Positions 28,432 through 41,464 of a stretch of 64,000 bases of DNA are shown piece by piece. A program made the position numbers and the translations under genes. The number at the start of each line of letters is the position of its first letter. The first letter of the stretch is position 1. Source of the DNA: Azospirillum ramasamyi (GTDB lineage Bacteria; Pseudomonadota; Alphaproteobacteria; Azospirillales; Azospirillaceae). Under the pieces are notes generated by a model, which had not been told where the DNA came from, made no database searches, and saw only the letters and a list, made by a program, of their open reading frames with translations. The DNA lies in NCBI RefSeq assembly GCF_003233655.1, contig NZ_CP029829.1:1498978-1562977 (forward strand), read 5' to 3'.

Positions 28432-30843
28432 TCAGTGACGCAGGATCTCTCCGTCGGCGCCCTTTTCCTGCGCCTTCGTCGCCGCCGGATCGACCTCCGG
28501 CTCGGTCCACTCGATGGGCTCCAGCGGGCGCACCAGCGCGTTGCGCAGCACCTCGTCCACCGTGCTGACGGGCATGATCTCCAGGCCGCGCTTCACGTTG
28601 TCCGGGATATCCGCCAGGTCCTTTTCGTTGTCCTTCGGGATCAGCACATGCTTGATGCCGCCGCGCAGTGCGGCCAGCAGCTTCTCCTTCAGGCCGCCGA
28701 TCGGCAGCACCCGGCCGCGCAGCGTGATCTCGCCGGTCATCGCCACGTCCTTGCGCACCGGAATGCCGGTCAGCACCGAGACGATGGAGGTGGCCATCGC
28801 GACACCGGCCGACGGGCCGTCCTTCGGCGTGGCGCCTTCGGGAACGTGGACGTGGATGTCCTTCTTCTCGAACAGCGTCGGCTTGATGCCGAAGGCGGCG
28901 GCGCGCGACTTGACGTAGCTCTCGGCCGCCTGGACCGATTCCTTCATCACGTCGCCCAGCTTGCCGGTGGTGGTGACGCGGCCCTTGCCGGGCAGGCCGA
29001 CGGCCTCGATCGACAGCAGCTCGCCGCCGACCTCGGTCCAGGCCAGACCGGTGGTGACGCCGACCAGATCCTCCAGCTCCGCCTCGCCATAGTGGAAGCG
29101 GCGGACGCCGGCATACTTGTCGAGGTTGCGGCGGGTCACCGCGACCTTGGCGTTGCCGCCCTTCAGCAGGATCTCCTTGACCGCCTTGCGGCAGAGGTTG
29201 GCGATCTCGCGCTCCAGGCTGCGGACACCGGCTTCCCGCGTGTAGTAGCGGACCAGATCGCGCAGCGCGTCGTCGGAGATGGTGAACTCGCCCTTCTTCA
29301 GGCCGTTCGCCTCGACCTGCTTCTCGATCAGGTGACGCTTGGAGATCTCGACCTTCTCGTCCTCGGTGTAGCCGGCGACGCGGATGATCTCCATGCGGTC
29401 CAGCAGCGGCTGCGGCATGCGCATCGTGTTGGCCGTGCAGACGAACATCACGTCGGACAGGTCGTAGTCGACCTCCAGGTAATGGTCGTTGAAGGTGCCG
29501 TTCTGCTCCGGATCCAGGACCTCCAGCAGAGCGGACGACGGATCACCACGCCAGTCGGCGCCGAGCTTGTCGATCTCGTCCAGCAGGAAGAGCGGGTTGG
29601 AGGACTTGGCCTTCTTCATGCCCTGGATGACCTTGCCGGGCATCGAGCCGATATAGGTGCGGCGATGGCCGCGGACCTCGGCCTCGTCACGGACGCCGCC
29701 CAGCGACATGCGGACGAAGTTGCGGCCGGTGGACTTGGCGATCGACTTGCCGAGCGAGGTCTTGCCGACGCCGGGCGGGCCGACGAGGCAGAGGATCGGA
29801 CCCTTGACCTTGTTCATCCGGTTCTGGACGGCAAGATACTCGAGGATGCGCTCCTTGACCTTCTCCAGACCGTAATGGTCGGCGTCCAGCACCTTCTGGG
29901 CCAGCTTCAGGTCGCGCTTCACCTTGGTGCGCTTCTTCCACGGAATGGACAGCATCCAGTCCAGGTAGTTGCGCACAACGGTGGCTTCCGCGGACATCGG
30001 GCTCATCGACCGCAGCTTCTTCAGCTCGGCCAGGGCCTTTTCGCGGGCTTCCTTGGAGAAGCGGGTCTTGTTGATCTTCTCTTCCAGTTCCGCCGATTCG
30101 TCGCGGCCGTCCTCGGTCTCGCCGAGTTCCTTCTGGATCGCCTTCAGCTGCTCGTTCAGATAGTACTCGCGCTGGGTCTTCTCCATCTGCCGCTTGACGC
30201 GGTTGCGGATGCGCTTTTCCACCTGAAGAACGCCGATCTCGCCTTCCATGAAGGCATAGACCCGCTCCAGCCGCTCCGACACGGTGGCGCATTCCAGAAG
30301 CTGCTGCTTTTCCGGAATCTTCAGCGCCAGATGCGAGGCGACGGTGTCGGCCAGCTTGCCGGCTTCCTCGATCTGGTTGATCGAGACCAGCACCTCCGGC
30401 GGGATCTTCTTGTTCAGCTTGATGTACTGCTCGAACTGGGAGACGACGGCGCGGCTCAGGGCTTCGAGCTCCTGGTTCTCGCCGGTCTTTTCCTCGACCA
30501 GTTCGGCCTGGGCCTGGAAGAACTCCTCATTGTCGGCGAACTTGGTGATTGCGGCGCGCTGGCCGCCTTCCACCAGCACCTTGACGGTCCCGTCCGGCAG
30601 CTTGAGCAGCTGCAACACGGTGCCGACGGTGCCGACGCTGTAGATGTCGGCCGGAGTCGGATCATCCTGCGCAGCGTTCTTCTGGGTGACGAGCAGGATC
30701 TGCTTGTCATCCTTCATCACGTCTTCCAAAGCGCGCACGGACTTCTCGCGCCCGACGAACAGCGGCACGATCATGTGGGGGAAAACCACGATGTCGCGCA
30801 GCGGCAGGACCGGGTAGAGGGCACCACGGGAGAGTTCGATCAT
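28432..30843 (-). CDS. lon: ATP-dependent protease Lon
   Basis: 803 aa from ATG 30841-30843 ([17 protein letters not shown]), the family-typical start; a frame reaching 30894 adds 17 unsupported residues. The LON substrate-binding domain is at the N-terminus, then the AAA+ module (Walker [16 protein letters not shown], Walker [12 protein letters not shown]), then the protease domain with catalytic Ser678 in [10 protein letters not shown] and Lys719 in PIGGLKEK. Lon degrades misfolded and regulatory proteins. A 460-bp spacer upstream should hold its promoter. Confidence 0.98.
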   Translation of the reverse strand: MIELSRGALYPVLPLRDIVVFPHMIVPLFVGREKSVRALEDVMKDDKQILLVTQKNAAQDDPTPADIYSVGTVGTVLQLLKLPDGTVKVLVEGGQRAAITKFADNEEFFQAQAELVEEKTGENQELEALSRAVVSQFEQYIKLNKKIPPEVLVSINQIEEAGKLADTVASHLALKIPEKQQLLECATVSERLERVYAFMEGEIGVLQVEKRIRNRVKRQMEKTQREYYLNEQLKAIQKELGETEDGRDESAELEEKINKTRFSKEAREKALAELKKLRSMSPMSAEATVVRNYLDWMLSIPWKKRTKVKRDLKLAQKVLDADHYGLEKVKERILEYLAVQNRMNKVKGPILCLVGPPGVGKTSLGKSIAKSTGRNFVRMSLGGVRDEAEVRGHRRTYIGSMPGKVIQGMKKAKSSNPLFLLDEIDKLGADWRGDPSSALLEVLDPEQNGTFNDHYLEVDYDLSDVMFVCTANTMRMPQPLLDRMEIIRVAGYTEDEKVEISKRHLIEKQVEANGLKKGEFTISDDALRDLVRYYTREAGVRSLEREIANLCRKAVKEILLKGGNAKVAVTRRNLDKYAGVRRFHYGEAELEDLVGVTTGLAWTEVGGELLSIEAVGLPGKGRVTTTGKLGDVMKESVQAAESYVKSRAAAFGIKPTLFEKKDIHVHVPEGATPKDGPSAGVAMATSIVSVLTGIPVRKDVAMTGEITLRGRVLPIGGLKEKLLAALRGGIKHVLIPKDNEKDLADIPDNVKRGLEIMPVSTVDEVLRNALVRPLEPIEWTEPEVDPAATKAQEKGADGEILRH

Positions 30844-31230
30844 GGGCAGGGCCTCAATGAATGGATCGCCGCCAGCCCGGAATGGGCCTGACACAGCCCC
30901 CGCCTCTGGTTGAGCGCGGGAATCGCCTACGGCACCCGACTAACGTGGCACACGCCCATGCACCCTTCAAGTGGCTGCGGCTTCCTTCATGCCATTTCCA
31001 CGGGGTGAAAAGGCCGTTGCAGCGGCCAACACCGCCTTTCCTCCCCTTTCGGAGGGCTTGAACGGCGCTTCGGGCCGGTTTGGCGCCCTTTCAGCCGCCT
31101 GATGGGGAGCATCACGGCCCCGTTCGCGCCCGAACCGTGGACAGGACCGCCGTGACGGCTCCGAAAAGGCGGCGATTCGGACCGGAGACCGGCAAAGCAA
31201 CGGCACCGGCAGCACCGGAACCGCGCCGGC
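30844..31230. other. Non-coding spacer upstream of lon
   Basis: No convincing gene is seen in the 460 bp between lon and clpX (the clpX terminator takes 31231-31261). Short frames here lack codon bias or start signals. The stretch contains several short C/T-rich and GGCGC-containing repeats (for example CCTTTC and GGAGGG near 31035-31055). It presumably contains the lon promoter on the minus strand, but no clear sigma-32 site was identified by eye. Confidence 0.5.
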
Positions 31231-31261
31231 AAAAGAAAAGGGGCGCCGAAGCGCCCCTCAT
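31231..31261 (-). terminator. Terminator after clpX
   Basis: Minus strand GAGGGGCGC-TTCG-GCGCCCC, followed by TTTTCTTTT, about 43 bp past the clpX stop. The UUCG-type tetraloop gives a very stable hairpin. Confidence 0.93.
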
Positions 31262-31303
31262 TCCACTTGTCGCGGCCGACCGCGACCGAGTGCCGCCGGG
31301 ACG

Positions 31304-32566
31304 TCAGGCGCCCGGTGCCTCGCTGCGCCGTTCGGCATGGACGTAGAGCGGCTTGGCGCGCCCTTCGACCACTTCCTTGTTGACCAGGATGCTCTCGATG
31401 CCGGTCAGGCCCGGCAGGTCGAACATCGGGTCGAGCAGGATGGCCTCCATGATCGAGCGCAGGCCGCGGGCGCCGGTCTTGCGCTGGATCGCCTTGTGGG
31501 CGATGGCGCGCATGGCGTCCTCGGAGAACTCCAGATGGACGTCCTCCATCTCGAACAGGCGCTGGTACTGCTTGACCAGGGCGTTCTTCGGCTTGCTGAG
31601 GATCTCGACCAGCGCGGCCTCGTCCAGGTCGGACAGGGTGGCCAGCACCGGCAGACGGCCGATGAACTCGGGGATCAGGCCGAACTTCAGCAGATCCTCG
31701 GGTTCGACCTCGTGCAGGATCTCACCGGTCGCCCGCTCGTCGGCGGAGCGCACATCGGCGCCGAAGCCGATGCTGGTGCCCTTGCCGCGCTGGGCGATGA
31801 TCTTGTCCAGGCCGGCGAAGGCGCCGCCGCAGATGAACAGGATGTTGCTGGTGTCGACCTGCAGGAATTCCTGCTGCGGATGCTTGCGCCCGCCCTGCGG
31901 AGGCACGGAGGCGACGGTGCCCTCCATGATCTTCAGCAGGGCCTGCTGCACACCCTCGCCCGACACGTCGCGGGTGATCGACGGGTTGTCGGACTTGCGG
32001 CTGATCTTGTCGACCTCGTCGATGTAGACGATGCCGCGCTGCGCCCGCTCGACATTGTAGTCGGCGGCCTGCAGCAGCTTGAGGATGATGTTCTCGACGT
32101 CCTCGCCGACATAACCGGCTTCGGTCAGCGTCGTGGCGTCGGCCATGGTGAAGGGAACGTCGATGATGCGGGCCAGGGTCTGGGCCAGCAGCGTCTTGCC
32201 GCAGCCGGTCGGGCCGATCAGCAGGATGTTCGACTTCGCCAGTTCGACGTCGTTGTGCTTCGTCCCGTGGGCGAGGCGCTTGTAGTGATTGTGGACCGCC
32301 ACCGACAGCACGCGCTTGGCGTAGGACTGTCCGATGACGTAATCGTCGAGCACCGCATGGATGTCGCGCGGAGTCGGAACCCCGTCGCGGGACTTCACGA
32401 GGGTCGTCTTGTTCTCCTCGCGAATGATGTCCATGCACAGTTCGACGCATTCATCGCAGATGAACACCGTCGGACCGGCAATCAGCTTGCGGACCTCGTG
32501 CTGGCTCTTGCCGCAGAAGGAGCAGTAGAGCGTATTCTTCGAATCGCCGCTGCTGGACTTGCTCAT
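31304..32566 (-). CDS. clpX: ATP-dependent Clp protease ATP-binding subunit ClpX
   Basis: 420 aa from ATG 32564-32566 ([21 protein letters not shown]). The N-terminal zinc-binding domain has CSFCGK and CDECVELC. The AAA+ module has [28 protein letters not shown] and pore-loop GYVGEDV, and the ClpP-contact IGF loop is in TSIGFGADV. ClpX unfolds ssrA-tagged and other substrates for ClpP. The ssrA gene and its adaptor sspB are also in this window near 57.7-58.5 kb. Confidence 0.98.
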   Translation of the reverse strand: MSKSSSGDSKNTLYCSFCGKSQHEVRKLIAGPTVFICDECVELCMDIIREENKTTLVKSRDGVPTPRDIHAVLDDYVIGQSYAKRVLSVAVHNHYKRLAHGTKHNDVELAKSNILLIGPTGCGKTLLAQTLARIIDVPFTMADATTLTEAGYVGEDVENIILKLLQAADYNVERAQRGIVYIDEVDKISRKSDNPSITRDVSGEGVQQALLKIMEGTVASVPPQGGRKHPQQEFLQVDTSNILFICGGAFAGLDKIIAQRGKGTSIGFGADVRSADERATGEILHEVEPEDLLKFGLIPEFIGRLPVLATLSDLDEAALVEILSKPKNALVKQYQRLFEMEDVHLEFSEDAMRAIAHKAIQRKTGARGLRSIMEAILLDPMFDLPGLTGIESILVNKEVVEGRAKPLYVHAERRSEAPGA

Positions 32567-32821
32567 CGGTACTCCGTCATCTCGCGGGAAGCGTGGCCAC
32601 AAGGACCATGCCCGTTCGCGGCGCCCCCCGACGCCGGTCCTACTCAGGTTATCGCGGACGACGCCCGCGACAAGGTCATGCGCCGTTTTGGCGACGCATC
32701 ACGATCCGCATATCCGGGTTTCCCTGCGGGATTCCCTTCATGACCGGATCGTGTCACTGCCATTCAACAACAGCGTCACGACCCGATCAACCCTTTGTTG
32801 GGTGCGCCCGGGTACGCCGGA

Positions 32822-33448
<627 letters not shown>

Positions 33449-33560
33449 GTGTTCTTCCCTGCCCCCGCAGTTGGCTGAACCGGTGATCGTTGCCGGCACG
33501 GAACCACATATAGGAACCTTTGGGGGCGGATGGTAGTCCGCCCCCACTCCTTTTGGGGAG

Positions 33561-34904
33561 TTAGGCGGCGGCGGACTCGTTGCCGGCCTCGTCCTCGTCC
33601 TTCGTCAGCTCTTCGACGCTGACGGTCTTCTCGGTCACCTTGGCCTGATCCAGGATGTGGTCGACGACCTTGTCCTCGAAGATCGGAGCGCGGAGGTTCT
33701 CGAGCGCCTGCTGGTTCTGCTTGAAGAACTCGAACACCTGACGCTCCTGACCGGGGAAGCGGCGGGCTTCGTTGATCAGGGCGCGGTTCACCTCGTCCTG
33801 TGTGACCTGGATGTTGTTGCGGCGGCCGACTTCCGACAGCAGCAGACCCAGGCGGACGCGGCGCTCGGCGATCGAACGGTACTCGGCCTTCAGCTCGTCC
33901 TCGGACTTGTTGGCGTCCTCGCCGGCCGTGCCGTTCTTCAGCTCTTCCTGCAGGCGGGCCCAGATGCCCTCGAACTCGATGTCGACCATGCCGGCCGGCA
34001 CCTCGAACGAATGGGCCTCGGCCAGCTTGTCGAGCAGCTGGCGCTTCACGCGCAGGCGCGACAGGCCGTCATACTCGCCCTTGATGCGGTCGCGGATCGC
34101 TTCGCGCATCTTCTCCAGGCTCTCCATGCCGAACTCCTTGGCGAGTTCGTCATTGACCTCGGCCGGGACGTTCTTGCGCAGCTCCTTGACGTCGACCTCG
34201 AAGACGGTCGCGGCACCCTTCAGGCGCTCGTGCGGGTAGTCTTCCGGGAAGGTGACGTTGACGGTGCGGTGCTCGCCGGCCTTGGCGCCGACCAGCTGCT
34301 CCTCGAAGCCCGGCACGAAGCGGCCGGCACCGAGTTCCAGCGGATAGTCCTTGCCGTCCATGCCCGGCAGAGCCTCGCCGTCGACCGAACCGGCGAAGTC
34401 GATCACGGCGATGTCGCCGTTCTCGGCAGCGCGGTCCTCGGTGATCGGGGCCTGGGTCGAGTGGGCGGAGGCCAGACGGTTCAGCGCCTCTTCCACCGAC
34501 TCCTCGGTGACCTCGGCGACCGGCTTCTCCAGCTCGATCCCGGTGAAGTCGCCCGGCTCGACGTCCGGCAGCAGCTCGACCGCCATCTTGTAGGTGAGGT
34601 CGCCGCCGTCCTCGTACTTCTCGACTTCGATCTTCGGCTGCAGGGCGACGCGCAGGCCGCGTTCGCTCAGTGCCTGGCGCGAGCTGTCGGAGATGGCGTC
34701 CTCCAGCACCTCGGACAGCACGCCGCCGAAATAGCGCTGCTTGATCACGGTGACCGGCACCTTGCCCGGACGGAAGCCCGGCAGCTGGACCGTGCGGCGC
34801 AGCTCTTCCAGCTTGCCGTTCACCTTCTCTTCGATGTCCTTGGCGGAAATGACGACCTGAAATTCGCGCTTGAGGCCGTCGGTGCTGGTCTCGGTGATGT
34901 TCAT
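33561..34904 (-). CDS. tig: Trigger factor
   Basis: 447 aa. The N-terminal ribosome-binding domain contains the signature [10 protein letters not shown] (GFRxGxxP). The middle PPIase (FKBP-like) domain contains [19 protein letters not shown], and a long helical C-terminal chaperone domain follows, ending in an acidic tail. It binds nascent chains at L23 near the exit tunnel. Confidence 0.98.
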   Translation of the reverse strand: MNITETSTDGLKREFQVVISAKDIEEKVNGKLEELRRTVQLPGFRPGKVPVTVIKQRYFGGVLSEVLEDAISDSSRQALSERGLRVALQPKIEVEKYEDGGDLTYKMAVELLPDVEPGDFTGIELEKPVAEVTEESVEEALNRLASAHSTQAPITEDRAAENGDIAVIDFAGSVDGEALPGMDGKDYPLELGAGRFVPGFEEQLVGAKAGEHRTVNVTFPEDYPHERLKGAATVFEVDVKELRKNVPAEVNDELAKEFGMESLEKMREAIRDRIKGEYDGLSRLRVKRQLLDKLAEAHSFEVPAGMVDIEFEGIWARLQEELKNGTAGEDANKSEDELKAEYRSIAERRVRLGLLLSEVGRRNNIQVTQDEVNRALINEARRFPGQERQVFEFFKQNQQALENLRAPIFEDKVVDHILDQAKVTEKTVSVEELTKDEDEAGNESAAA

Positions 34905-34995
34905 CGGAACGAAAGCCTATCTCGTTGTTCCGGCCCGGCGGCGCCCGTCCGGGCGGCCCGAATCCGTGTTGTCCATGCGGTCCAAGGTGTTGCCA

Positions 34996-35080
<85 letters not shown>

Positions 35081-35217
35081 GTTCATGGCAAAGGCAGCCG
35101 CGGCGGGTGCGCAAACACCCGCCGGACCGCCGGCGAAGTTCGGTCTATAGCACAGCGCGCCGGAAGCAAACAGGCAAAATGGCCCCGCCCAATGGAGTGA
35201 TGCCCGGTCTTTTCGCG

Positions 35218-36747
35218 TCAGCCGCCGGCCTTCGCCAGCGACCTCACCGCGGACGACGTGATGATGCGTCCCTCCCCGCTATAGGCCTCGTGGTTCGCGT
35301 CGATCTCGCCCAGCCGGTAGCGGTAGTTGATCATCATCCCCAGCGACTGCTTCAGCCCCTTGGCCGACCGGTCCGCCAGCCAGTTCAGCCGCTCCATGCG
35401 CGCGCCGTTGGTCAGGTGGAAATGCGCCACCGGATCCTGCGCGCGGGCGCGGCCGTCACCCTTCGCCTCCTGCACCGAGGTCAGATAATGGGTGCACATC
35501 CGCATCAGGGGACCGCGCAGGCGCTTCTGCAGCTCCTCGTCCTCCACCCAGCCGGGGCGGGACAGCACGCGGGCGAGCAGCGGCGATTCGTCGGTGCCGA
35601 CGCCGCCCTCGGTCGGCGCCTCGGTATCGTCGCCCTGTTCCAGCACGGCCAGCCGCTCGGCGATGCGCTCGGCCTCCGTGCCGGTCAGCAGGGCGTCGCC
35701 GTCGCGGTCGAGCCTGCGGTCCAACCAGCGGCGGAAGCCGGGAATCGGCGACAGGGTGGCATAGCACTTGATGTTGGGGAATTCGGTCGCCAGCCCGTCG
35801 ACCACCCGCTTGATCAGGAAATTGCCGAAGCTGATTCCGGCAAGCCCGCTCTGGGCGTTGGAGATCGAATAGAAGATGGCGCTGTCGGCGCTCTTGGGAT
35901 CGCAGACCGGGGCCGTGGGGTCGAGCAGCGCCTGCACATTGTCGGACATGCCCTGGACCAGCGCCACCTCGACGAAGATCAGCGGCTCGTGCGGCATGCG
36001 CGGGTGGAAGAAGGCGAAGCAGCGCCGGTCGGAGTCGAGACGGTCCTTCAGATCCTGCCAGCCGCTGATCTCGTGCACCGCCTCGTACTTGATCAGCTTC
36101 TCCAGCAGCGAGGCCGGGCTGTCCCAGGTGATGCGGTGCATTTCCAGGAAACCGACGTCGAACCAGGCGCGCAGCAGGTTCTTCAGATCGTCCTCCAGCG
36201 CCTGCAGCAGCGGTTCGCCGCGCGCCATCTCCATCAGCTCGGCCCGCAGGTCGACCAGGAACTTGACGCCTTCCGGCAGGGCGTTGAACTGGGTCAGTAA
36301 CTGCAGGCGCGGCGGTTCCAACGCACGGCGCAGCGCCCGCTCGGCGTGGCCGCGGGCGACCGGGTCCGCCGCCGCCTGGAAGGTCGCCATCGCCTCCATC
36401 ACCGCATCGCGATCGACGTCGAAGTCGCGCGCGAGCATCAGAAGGAAGTTGCGGCGCCCCTGGGGATCGAGCGCCAGATAGGTGCGGCCGAGCTGTGCGG
36501 CGCGGGCGCGGGCCGAAACCTCGCCGCCGCGCGATTCCAGGCAGGCCTCGATCTGCTCCTTCAGCCGTTCCGCGTCCTCCCGCGGCAGATGGGTGCGTGG
36601 CGGCGCGCCGACGGCGCCGCGGGCCGATGCGGCGATCTCGCGCCAGCGGGTGCGCAGGTTGTCCAGCGCGCGGTCGAAGAAATTGGGCTGCGCGGCCTGG
36701 GATGGCGGCACAGGCTCCAGCGTGGTCATGTCGGGTGCGTCGCTCAT
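35218..36747 (-). CDS. Malonyl-CoA decarboxylase
   Basis: 509 aa from ATG 36745-36747 (MSDAPDMTTLEP). The N-terminal helical domain runs to about 150. The C-terminal GNAT-like catalytic domain has YATLSPIPGFRRWL (the SPIPGF motif with the catalytic Ser) and AHFHLTNGARMERLNW (catalytic His region). It converts malonyl-CoA to acetyl-CoA and CO2. The MCD family is well represented in rhizobia and Azospirillum-like bacteria, where it may help use malonate. No malonate transporter or ligase gene is next to it. Confidence 0.92.
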   Translation of the reverse strand: MSDAPDMTTLEPVPPSQAAQPNFFDRALDNLRTRWREIAASARGAVGAPPRTHLPREDAERLKEQIEACLESRGGEVSARARAAQLGRTYLALDPQGRRNFLLMLARDFDVDRDAVMEAMATFQAAADPVARGHAERALRRALEPPRLQLLTQFNALPEGVKFLVDLRAELMEMARGEPLLQALEDDLKNLLRAWFDVGFLEMHRITWDSPASLLEKLIKYEAVHEISGWQDLKDRLDSDRRCFAFFHPRMPHEPLIFVEVALVQGMSDNVQALLDPTAPVCDPKSADSAIFYSISNAQSGLAGISFGNFLIKRVVDGLATEFPNIKCYATLSPIPGFRRWLDRRLDRDGDALLTGTEAERIAERLAVLEQGDDTEAPTEGGVGTDESPLLARVLSRPGWVEDEELQKRLRGPLMRMCTHYLTSVQEAKGDGRARAQDPVAHFHLTNGARMERLNWLADRSAKGLKQSLGMMINYRYRLGEIDANHEAYSGEGRIITSSAVRSLAKAGG

Positions 36748-36868
36748 GCGCCGGAGTCTGACCTGCCCAGGCCGGCGCCGCAAGGGGGCGGGTGGACGTT
36801 GCCGTCGGGAGTACCGCCAACGCCGCACCCTTGCTGCCCCTTCTGCCCCTGCCGCCCTCTGGCAGGTG

Positions 36869-38332
36869 TCAGTCCTGCGCCTTCAAAGCCTTCAGCACGC
36901 CGGGAAGCGCGCCCGCCAGATCGTCGGAGATCAGGCCGGGACCGAGCGCGCGCCCGGCCTCGCCATGCAGCCAGACGGCGGTGCAGGCGGCCTCGAATCC
37001 GTCCATCCCCTGCGCCAGCAGACCAAGCACGATGCCGGCCAGCACGTCGCCGGTGCCGGCGGTCGCCAGATCGGGCGGCGCGTTGATGTTGACCACGGCG
37101 CGGCCGTCGGGGGCGGCAACCGCAGTGTCGGCTCCCTTCAGCACCACCACGGCGCCGGATCGGGCGGCGGCGGCGCGCACCCGCGACAGCTTGTCGCCGT
37201 CCATGCCGACGGAATCGCCGAACAGACGGGCGAACTCCCCCTCATGAGGGGTCAGGACGCAGCGCTTGTCGAGCCGGTCGAGAAGCTCGTCGGCCGAATC
37301 GGCGAAGCTCGTCAGTGCATCGGCGTCCAGCACACAGGCCTTGCGGGCGTCCAGCGCGGCCATCACCGCGGCGCGGGTCTGCGCGCCCCTGCCCGCTCCC
37401 GGCCCGATCAGCACCGCGTTCTTCCGCTGGTCCTGAAGCAGGCGGGCGAAGGCGCCGTCCTCCTCCAGCGGATCGACGATCACGCTGGCGCATCCGGCGG
37501 CATAGACCGGGAAGGCCGCCGGCGGACAGGCGATGGTGACCAGCCCGGCCCCGGCCCGCAGCGCCGCGACCGAGGCAAGACGCGCCGCCCCGGTCATCCG
37601 CGCGCCGCCGAGAACCACGGCATGGCCGCGCGCATATTTGTGGCCGTCCAGCGCCGGCCAGGGAAAGCGGTGGCGCCACAGCGACGGCTCGTTGACGGCG
37701 GTCTGCGGGGCGATGCCGTCCAGCACCCGCTCGGGAATGCCGATGTCGGCGACCACCACCTCGCCGCACAGGGTGCGGCCGGGCAACAGCACATGGCCGG
37801 GCTTGCGGCGGAAGAAGGTAACGGTCAGCGCCGCCTGGGGCGCGGCGCCCAGCACCCGGCCGCTGTCGCCGTGCAGGCCGCTCGGCACGTCGACCGCCAC
37901 GACGGTGCGCCCCTCCATCGCCTCGACGATGGCGCGGGCGTGGCCTTCGAGCGGCCGGGACAGGCCGGCGCCGAACAGCGCGTCGATGACCAGGGGATTG
38001 CCCTTGAGGATGTAGGGATCGGCCGCCTCGATCGGGCCGGGCCAGCGGTCGGCGGCAACCGCGGCGTCGCCGGTGAGCGCCGAGCGCGTGCCGAGCAGCG
38101 CCAGCCGCACCGGCCAGCCGGCCTCCAGCAGAAGCCGGGCGATGACGAAGCCGTCACCGCCATTGTTGCCGGGACCGCAGAGCACGGCGGTCGGGTGCGG
38201 CGCCCAGCGTTCGCAGACCGCACGGACCACCGCGGCGCCCGCGGCCTCCATCAGGGCCGGACCGGGCACCCCGGCGGCGATGGCCAGTTGATCGGCCCGA
38301 TACATCTCCGCGACGGACAGAAGCTCATCCAT
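36869..38332 (-). CDS. nnr: Bifunctional NAD(P)H-hydrate epimerase/dehydratase
   Basis: 487 aa, the length of the fused enzyme. The N-terminal YjeF_N epimerase domain has VLCGPGNNGGDGFVIARLL. The C-terminal carbohydrate-kinase-like dehydratase domain has NAVLIGPGAGRG, VLTPHEGEFARLF, VVLKGADTAVAAPDG and NAPPDLATAGTGDVLAGIVLGLLAQG, with the conserved NxxGxPxLATAGTGDVL loop. It repairs damaged hydrated NAD(P)H. Confidence 0.96.
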   Translation of the reverse strand: MDELLSVAEMYRADQLAIAAGVPGPALMEAAGAAVVRAVCERWAPHPTAVLCGPGNNGGDGFVIARLLLEAGWPVRLALLGTRSALTGDAAVAADRWPGPIEAADPYILKGNPLVIDALFGAGLSRPLEGHARAIVEAMEGRTVVAVDVPSGLHGDSGRVLGAAPQAALTVTFFRRKPGHVLLPGRTLCGEVVVADIGIPERVLDGIAPQTAVNEPSLWRHRFPWPALDGHKYARGHAVVLGGARMTGAARLASVAALRAGAGLVTIACPPAAFPVYAAGCASVIVDPLEEDGAFARLLQDQRKNAVLIGPGAGRGAQTRAAVMAALDARKACVLDADALTSFADSADELLDRLDKRCVLTPHEGEFARLFGDSVGMDGDKLSRVRAAAARSGAVVVLKGADTAVAAPDGRAVVNINAPPDLATAGTGDVLAGIVLGLLAQGMDGFEAACTAVWLHGEAGRALGPGLISDDLAGALPGVLKALKAQD

Positions 38333-38458
38333 CCCTCACTCCCCGGCGCTGCGTTCCGTGACGGGCGAACTCGCACGCCCCCACTCTACTCCTGGGCTGC
38401 GTCTTCGCCCGCAACGCAGGATGCAGACAAGCATAAACGCCCGCGTAACGGCCAGTAA

Positions 38459-39292
<834 letters not shown>

Positions 39293-39585
39293 TCGCGCGC
39301 CGCCCCCTTTCCGCCCTTCCAACCGGCTCCCTTCCGACCAGCACCCGCCAACATGCGCCGAATTCCCCACCCTCTCGTGCCGCCCCCTGCCGCACCCCTC
39401 GCCCGACGGTCTACGGCCGCCCAAGGCGAAGCTGCGACTTTTTGGGTTGGCGCGTTGTACGGGGAAGAAAGGCGTGAGATAACGTCCGCCGCGAGCGCCG
39501 CCCTCCGCCGCCGATGCCCCGAACGGGCTGGGGCGGCGGCTTGACGCAGCGGGATCCAACCCTCTTAAAGCGTGGAAAAAGAGAC

Positions 39586-40995
39586 ATGTCCGACATCAGC
39601 AAGGTCTTCGACCTGATCAAGGAACACGACGTCAAGTACGTGGACCTGCGCTTCAGCGACCCGCGCGGCAAGCTGCACCACACGGCCCAGCACGTCTCGA
39701 CCATCGACGAGGATGTGTTCGAGGACGGCATCATGTTCGACGGTTCCTCGATCGCCGGCTGGAAGGGCATCGAAGAGTCGGACATGATCCTGAAGCTGGA
39801 CCCGACGACGGCCGTCATGGATCCGTTCGCCGCCCAGCCGACGCTGAACATCCTCTGCGACGTGTATGATCCCGCCACCGGCGGCGCCTACGACCGCTGC
39901 CCGCGCGGCATCGCCAAGGCCGCCGAGCGCTACACCGCGTCGGCCGGCATCGGCGACACCGTCTTCTTCGGTCCGGAAGCAGAATTCTTCGTCTTCGACA
40001 ACGTGAAGTACACGGTCGAGATGAACAAGGTTTCCTACCAGTTCGATTCGGACGAGGGCGCCTATTCGTCCGACAAGGACTATGAGGACGGCAACCTGGG
40101 CCACCGCCCGGGCACCAAGGGCGGCTACTTCCCGGTCGCCCCGATCGACAGCTGCAACGACCTGCGCGCCGAGATGCTGAGCGTCCTGGCCGAGATGGGC
40201 GTTCCGGTCGAGAAGCACCACCACGAGGTGGCCGCCGCCCAGCACGAACTGGGCATCAAGTTCGACACGCTGGTCCGCACCGCGGACAACATGCAGTACT
40301 ACAAGTACGTGGTGCACAACGTCGCCCACGCCTACGGCAAGACGGCCACCTTCATGCCGAAGCCGGTGTTCGGCGACAACGGTTCGGGCATGCACTGCCA
40401 CCAGTCGATCTGGAAGGACGGCCAGCCGCTGTTCGCGGGCAACCAGTACGCCGACCTGTCGGAGCTGGCGCTGTACTACATCGGCGGCATCATCAAGCAC
40501 GCCAAGGCGCTGAACGCCTTCACCAACCCGTCGACCAACAGCTACAAGCGTCTGGTCCCGGGCTATGAGGCCCCGGTTCTGCTGGCCTACTCGGCCCGCA
40601 ACCGTTCGGCGTCCTGCCGCATCCCGTACGTCGCCTCGCCGAAGGGCAAGCGCGTCGAGGTCCGCTTCCCGGATCCGTCGGCCAACCCGTACCTGGCCTT
40701 CGCCGCCATGCTGATGGCCGGCCTGGACGGCATCCAGAACAAGATCCATCCGGGCGACGCGATGGACAAGAACCTGTACGACCTGCCGCCGGAAGAGCTG
40801 GCCAAGGTCCCGACCGTCTGCGGCTCGCTGCGCGAAGCCCTGAACTCTCTGCGCGAGGACAACGAGTTCCTGCGCAAGGGCGACGTCTTCACGCAGGACA
40901 TGATCGACGGCTACATCGACCTCCGCACGGAAGAGATGATGGCCTTCGAGACCATGCCGCACCCGATTGAGTACAAAATGTACTACTCGGTTTGA
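39586..40995 (+). CDS. glnA: Glutamine synthetase type I
   Basis: 469 aa, start ATG 39586 ([23 protein letters not shown]). Type GSI motifs are DGSSIAGW, the ATP-binding [25 protein letters not shown] and the adenylylation-site region [10 protein letters not shown]. It makes glutamine from glutamate, ammonia and ATP. The last 17 codons duplicate those at 51721-51771 with three synonymous changes (ATT/ATC, AAA/AAG, GTT/GTC). The 3' end is therefore supplied by the integrated element, and the encoded C-terminus is unchanged. Confidence 0.98.
   Translation: MSDISKVFDLIKEHDVKYVDLRFSDPRGKLHHTAQHVSTIDEDVFEDGIMFDGSSIAGWKGIEESDMILKLDPTTAVMDPFAAQPTLNILCDVYDPATGGAYDRCPRGIAKAAERYTASAGIGDTVFFGPEAEFFVFDNVKYTVEMNKVSYQFDSDEGAYSSDKDYEDGNLGHRPGTKGGYFPVAPIDSCNDLRAEMLSVLAEMGVPVEKHHHEVAAAQHELGIKFDTLVRTADNMQYYKYVVHNVAHAYGKTATFMPKPVFGDNGSGMHCHQSIWKDGQPLFAGNQYADLSELALYYIGGIIKHAKALNAFTNPSTNSYKRLVPGYEAPVLLAYSARNRSASCRIPYVASPKGKRVEVRFPDPSANPYLAFAAMLMAGLDGIQNKIHPGDAMDKNLYDLPPEELAKVPTVCGSLREALNSLREDNEFLRKGDVFTQDMIDGYIDLRTEEMMAFETMPHPIEYKMYYSV
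40945..40967 (+). repeat. attL core of the glnA-integrated element
   Basis: TTCGAGACCATGCCGCACCC plus GAT (23 bp) is identical to 51721-51743. Similarity continues 28 bp further with three mismatches, all at third codon positions of glnA. Crossover most likely occurred in this 23-bp block. The preceding base differs between copies. Confidence 0.85.
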
Positions 40996-41041
40996 TTTGG
41001 TCCTTGGAAACACTGGGCCTTTCATCACTTCGGAAACGGAG

Positions 41042-41062
41042 GGTGTACCGGCCCGGTGTACC
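41042..41062 (+). repeat. Paired GGTGTACC boxes near attL (putative arm-type sites)
   Basis: GGTGTACC occurs at 41042-41049 and 41055-41062, starts 13 nt apart in the same orientation. The same pair with the same spacing is found near attR. These look like arm-type integrase or excision-factor binding sites. Confidence 0.6.
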
Positions 41063-41067
41063 CAGTC

Positions 41068-41106
41068 AAGAGGCTCCCTGGGAAACCGGGGGGCCTTTTT
41101 TCTTTG
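41068..41106 (+). terminator. Element-borne terminator downstream of glnA
   Basis: GGCTCCC and GGGGGCC arms (one G-U pair) enclose TGGGAAACCG and are followed by TTTTTT, about 75 bp after the glnA stop. It replaces the host glnA terminator, now displaced to about 51826. The rest of 41107-41464 holds no gene that I can support. Confidence 0.75.
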
Positions 41107-41464
41107 CGGCTACTGGCGCTTCGTTCCATGACCCTGGAATGCCTTCGGAGGGGTGCCCTGGCGCGGGTTGCCCTGACCGCTACCGACACAGCCAAACACC
41201 AGCCCGAACGACTCAGCGGGCGTTGCTGCGGCTCCCGGTGGGCCATGGATCAGCGGGAGGGAGGTGTGGGACTCCAGATGGAACCAACAGCCCCGCCCCC
41301 TCTTGGAAAAGGCAGTTCGCAAATTGGGAGCTAAAGGTTGGAGTGGTTGGTGTTGGTTCCCTCGCTGCAACGGACCCACCATTAGCCCGGCACCCACGTA
41401 GCCACGCCAGCACCAAGGGCCTTCAGTGCGTCGCCTACGGGCTTCCCGAAGGACACCCGCGACC

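Noticed and set aside
40945..40995. A tRNA gene as integration site
   Set aside because: No tRNA-like fold is present at the junction; the repeat is wholly inside glnA coding sequence.
39565..41028. 487-codon minus strand frame opposite glnA
   Set aside because: It is exactly antisense to the strongly biased glnA coding sequence and shows no recognisable domain.
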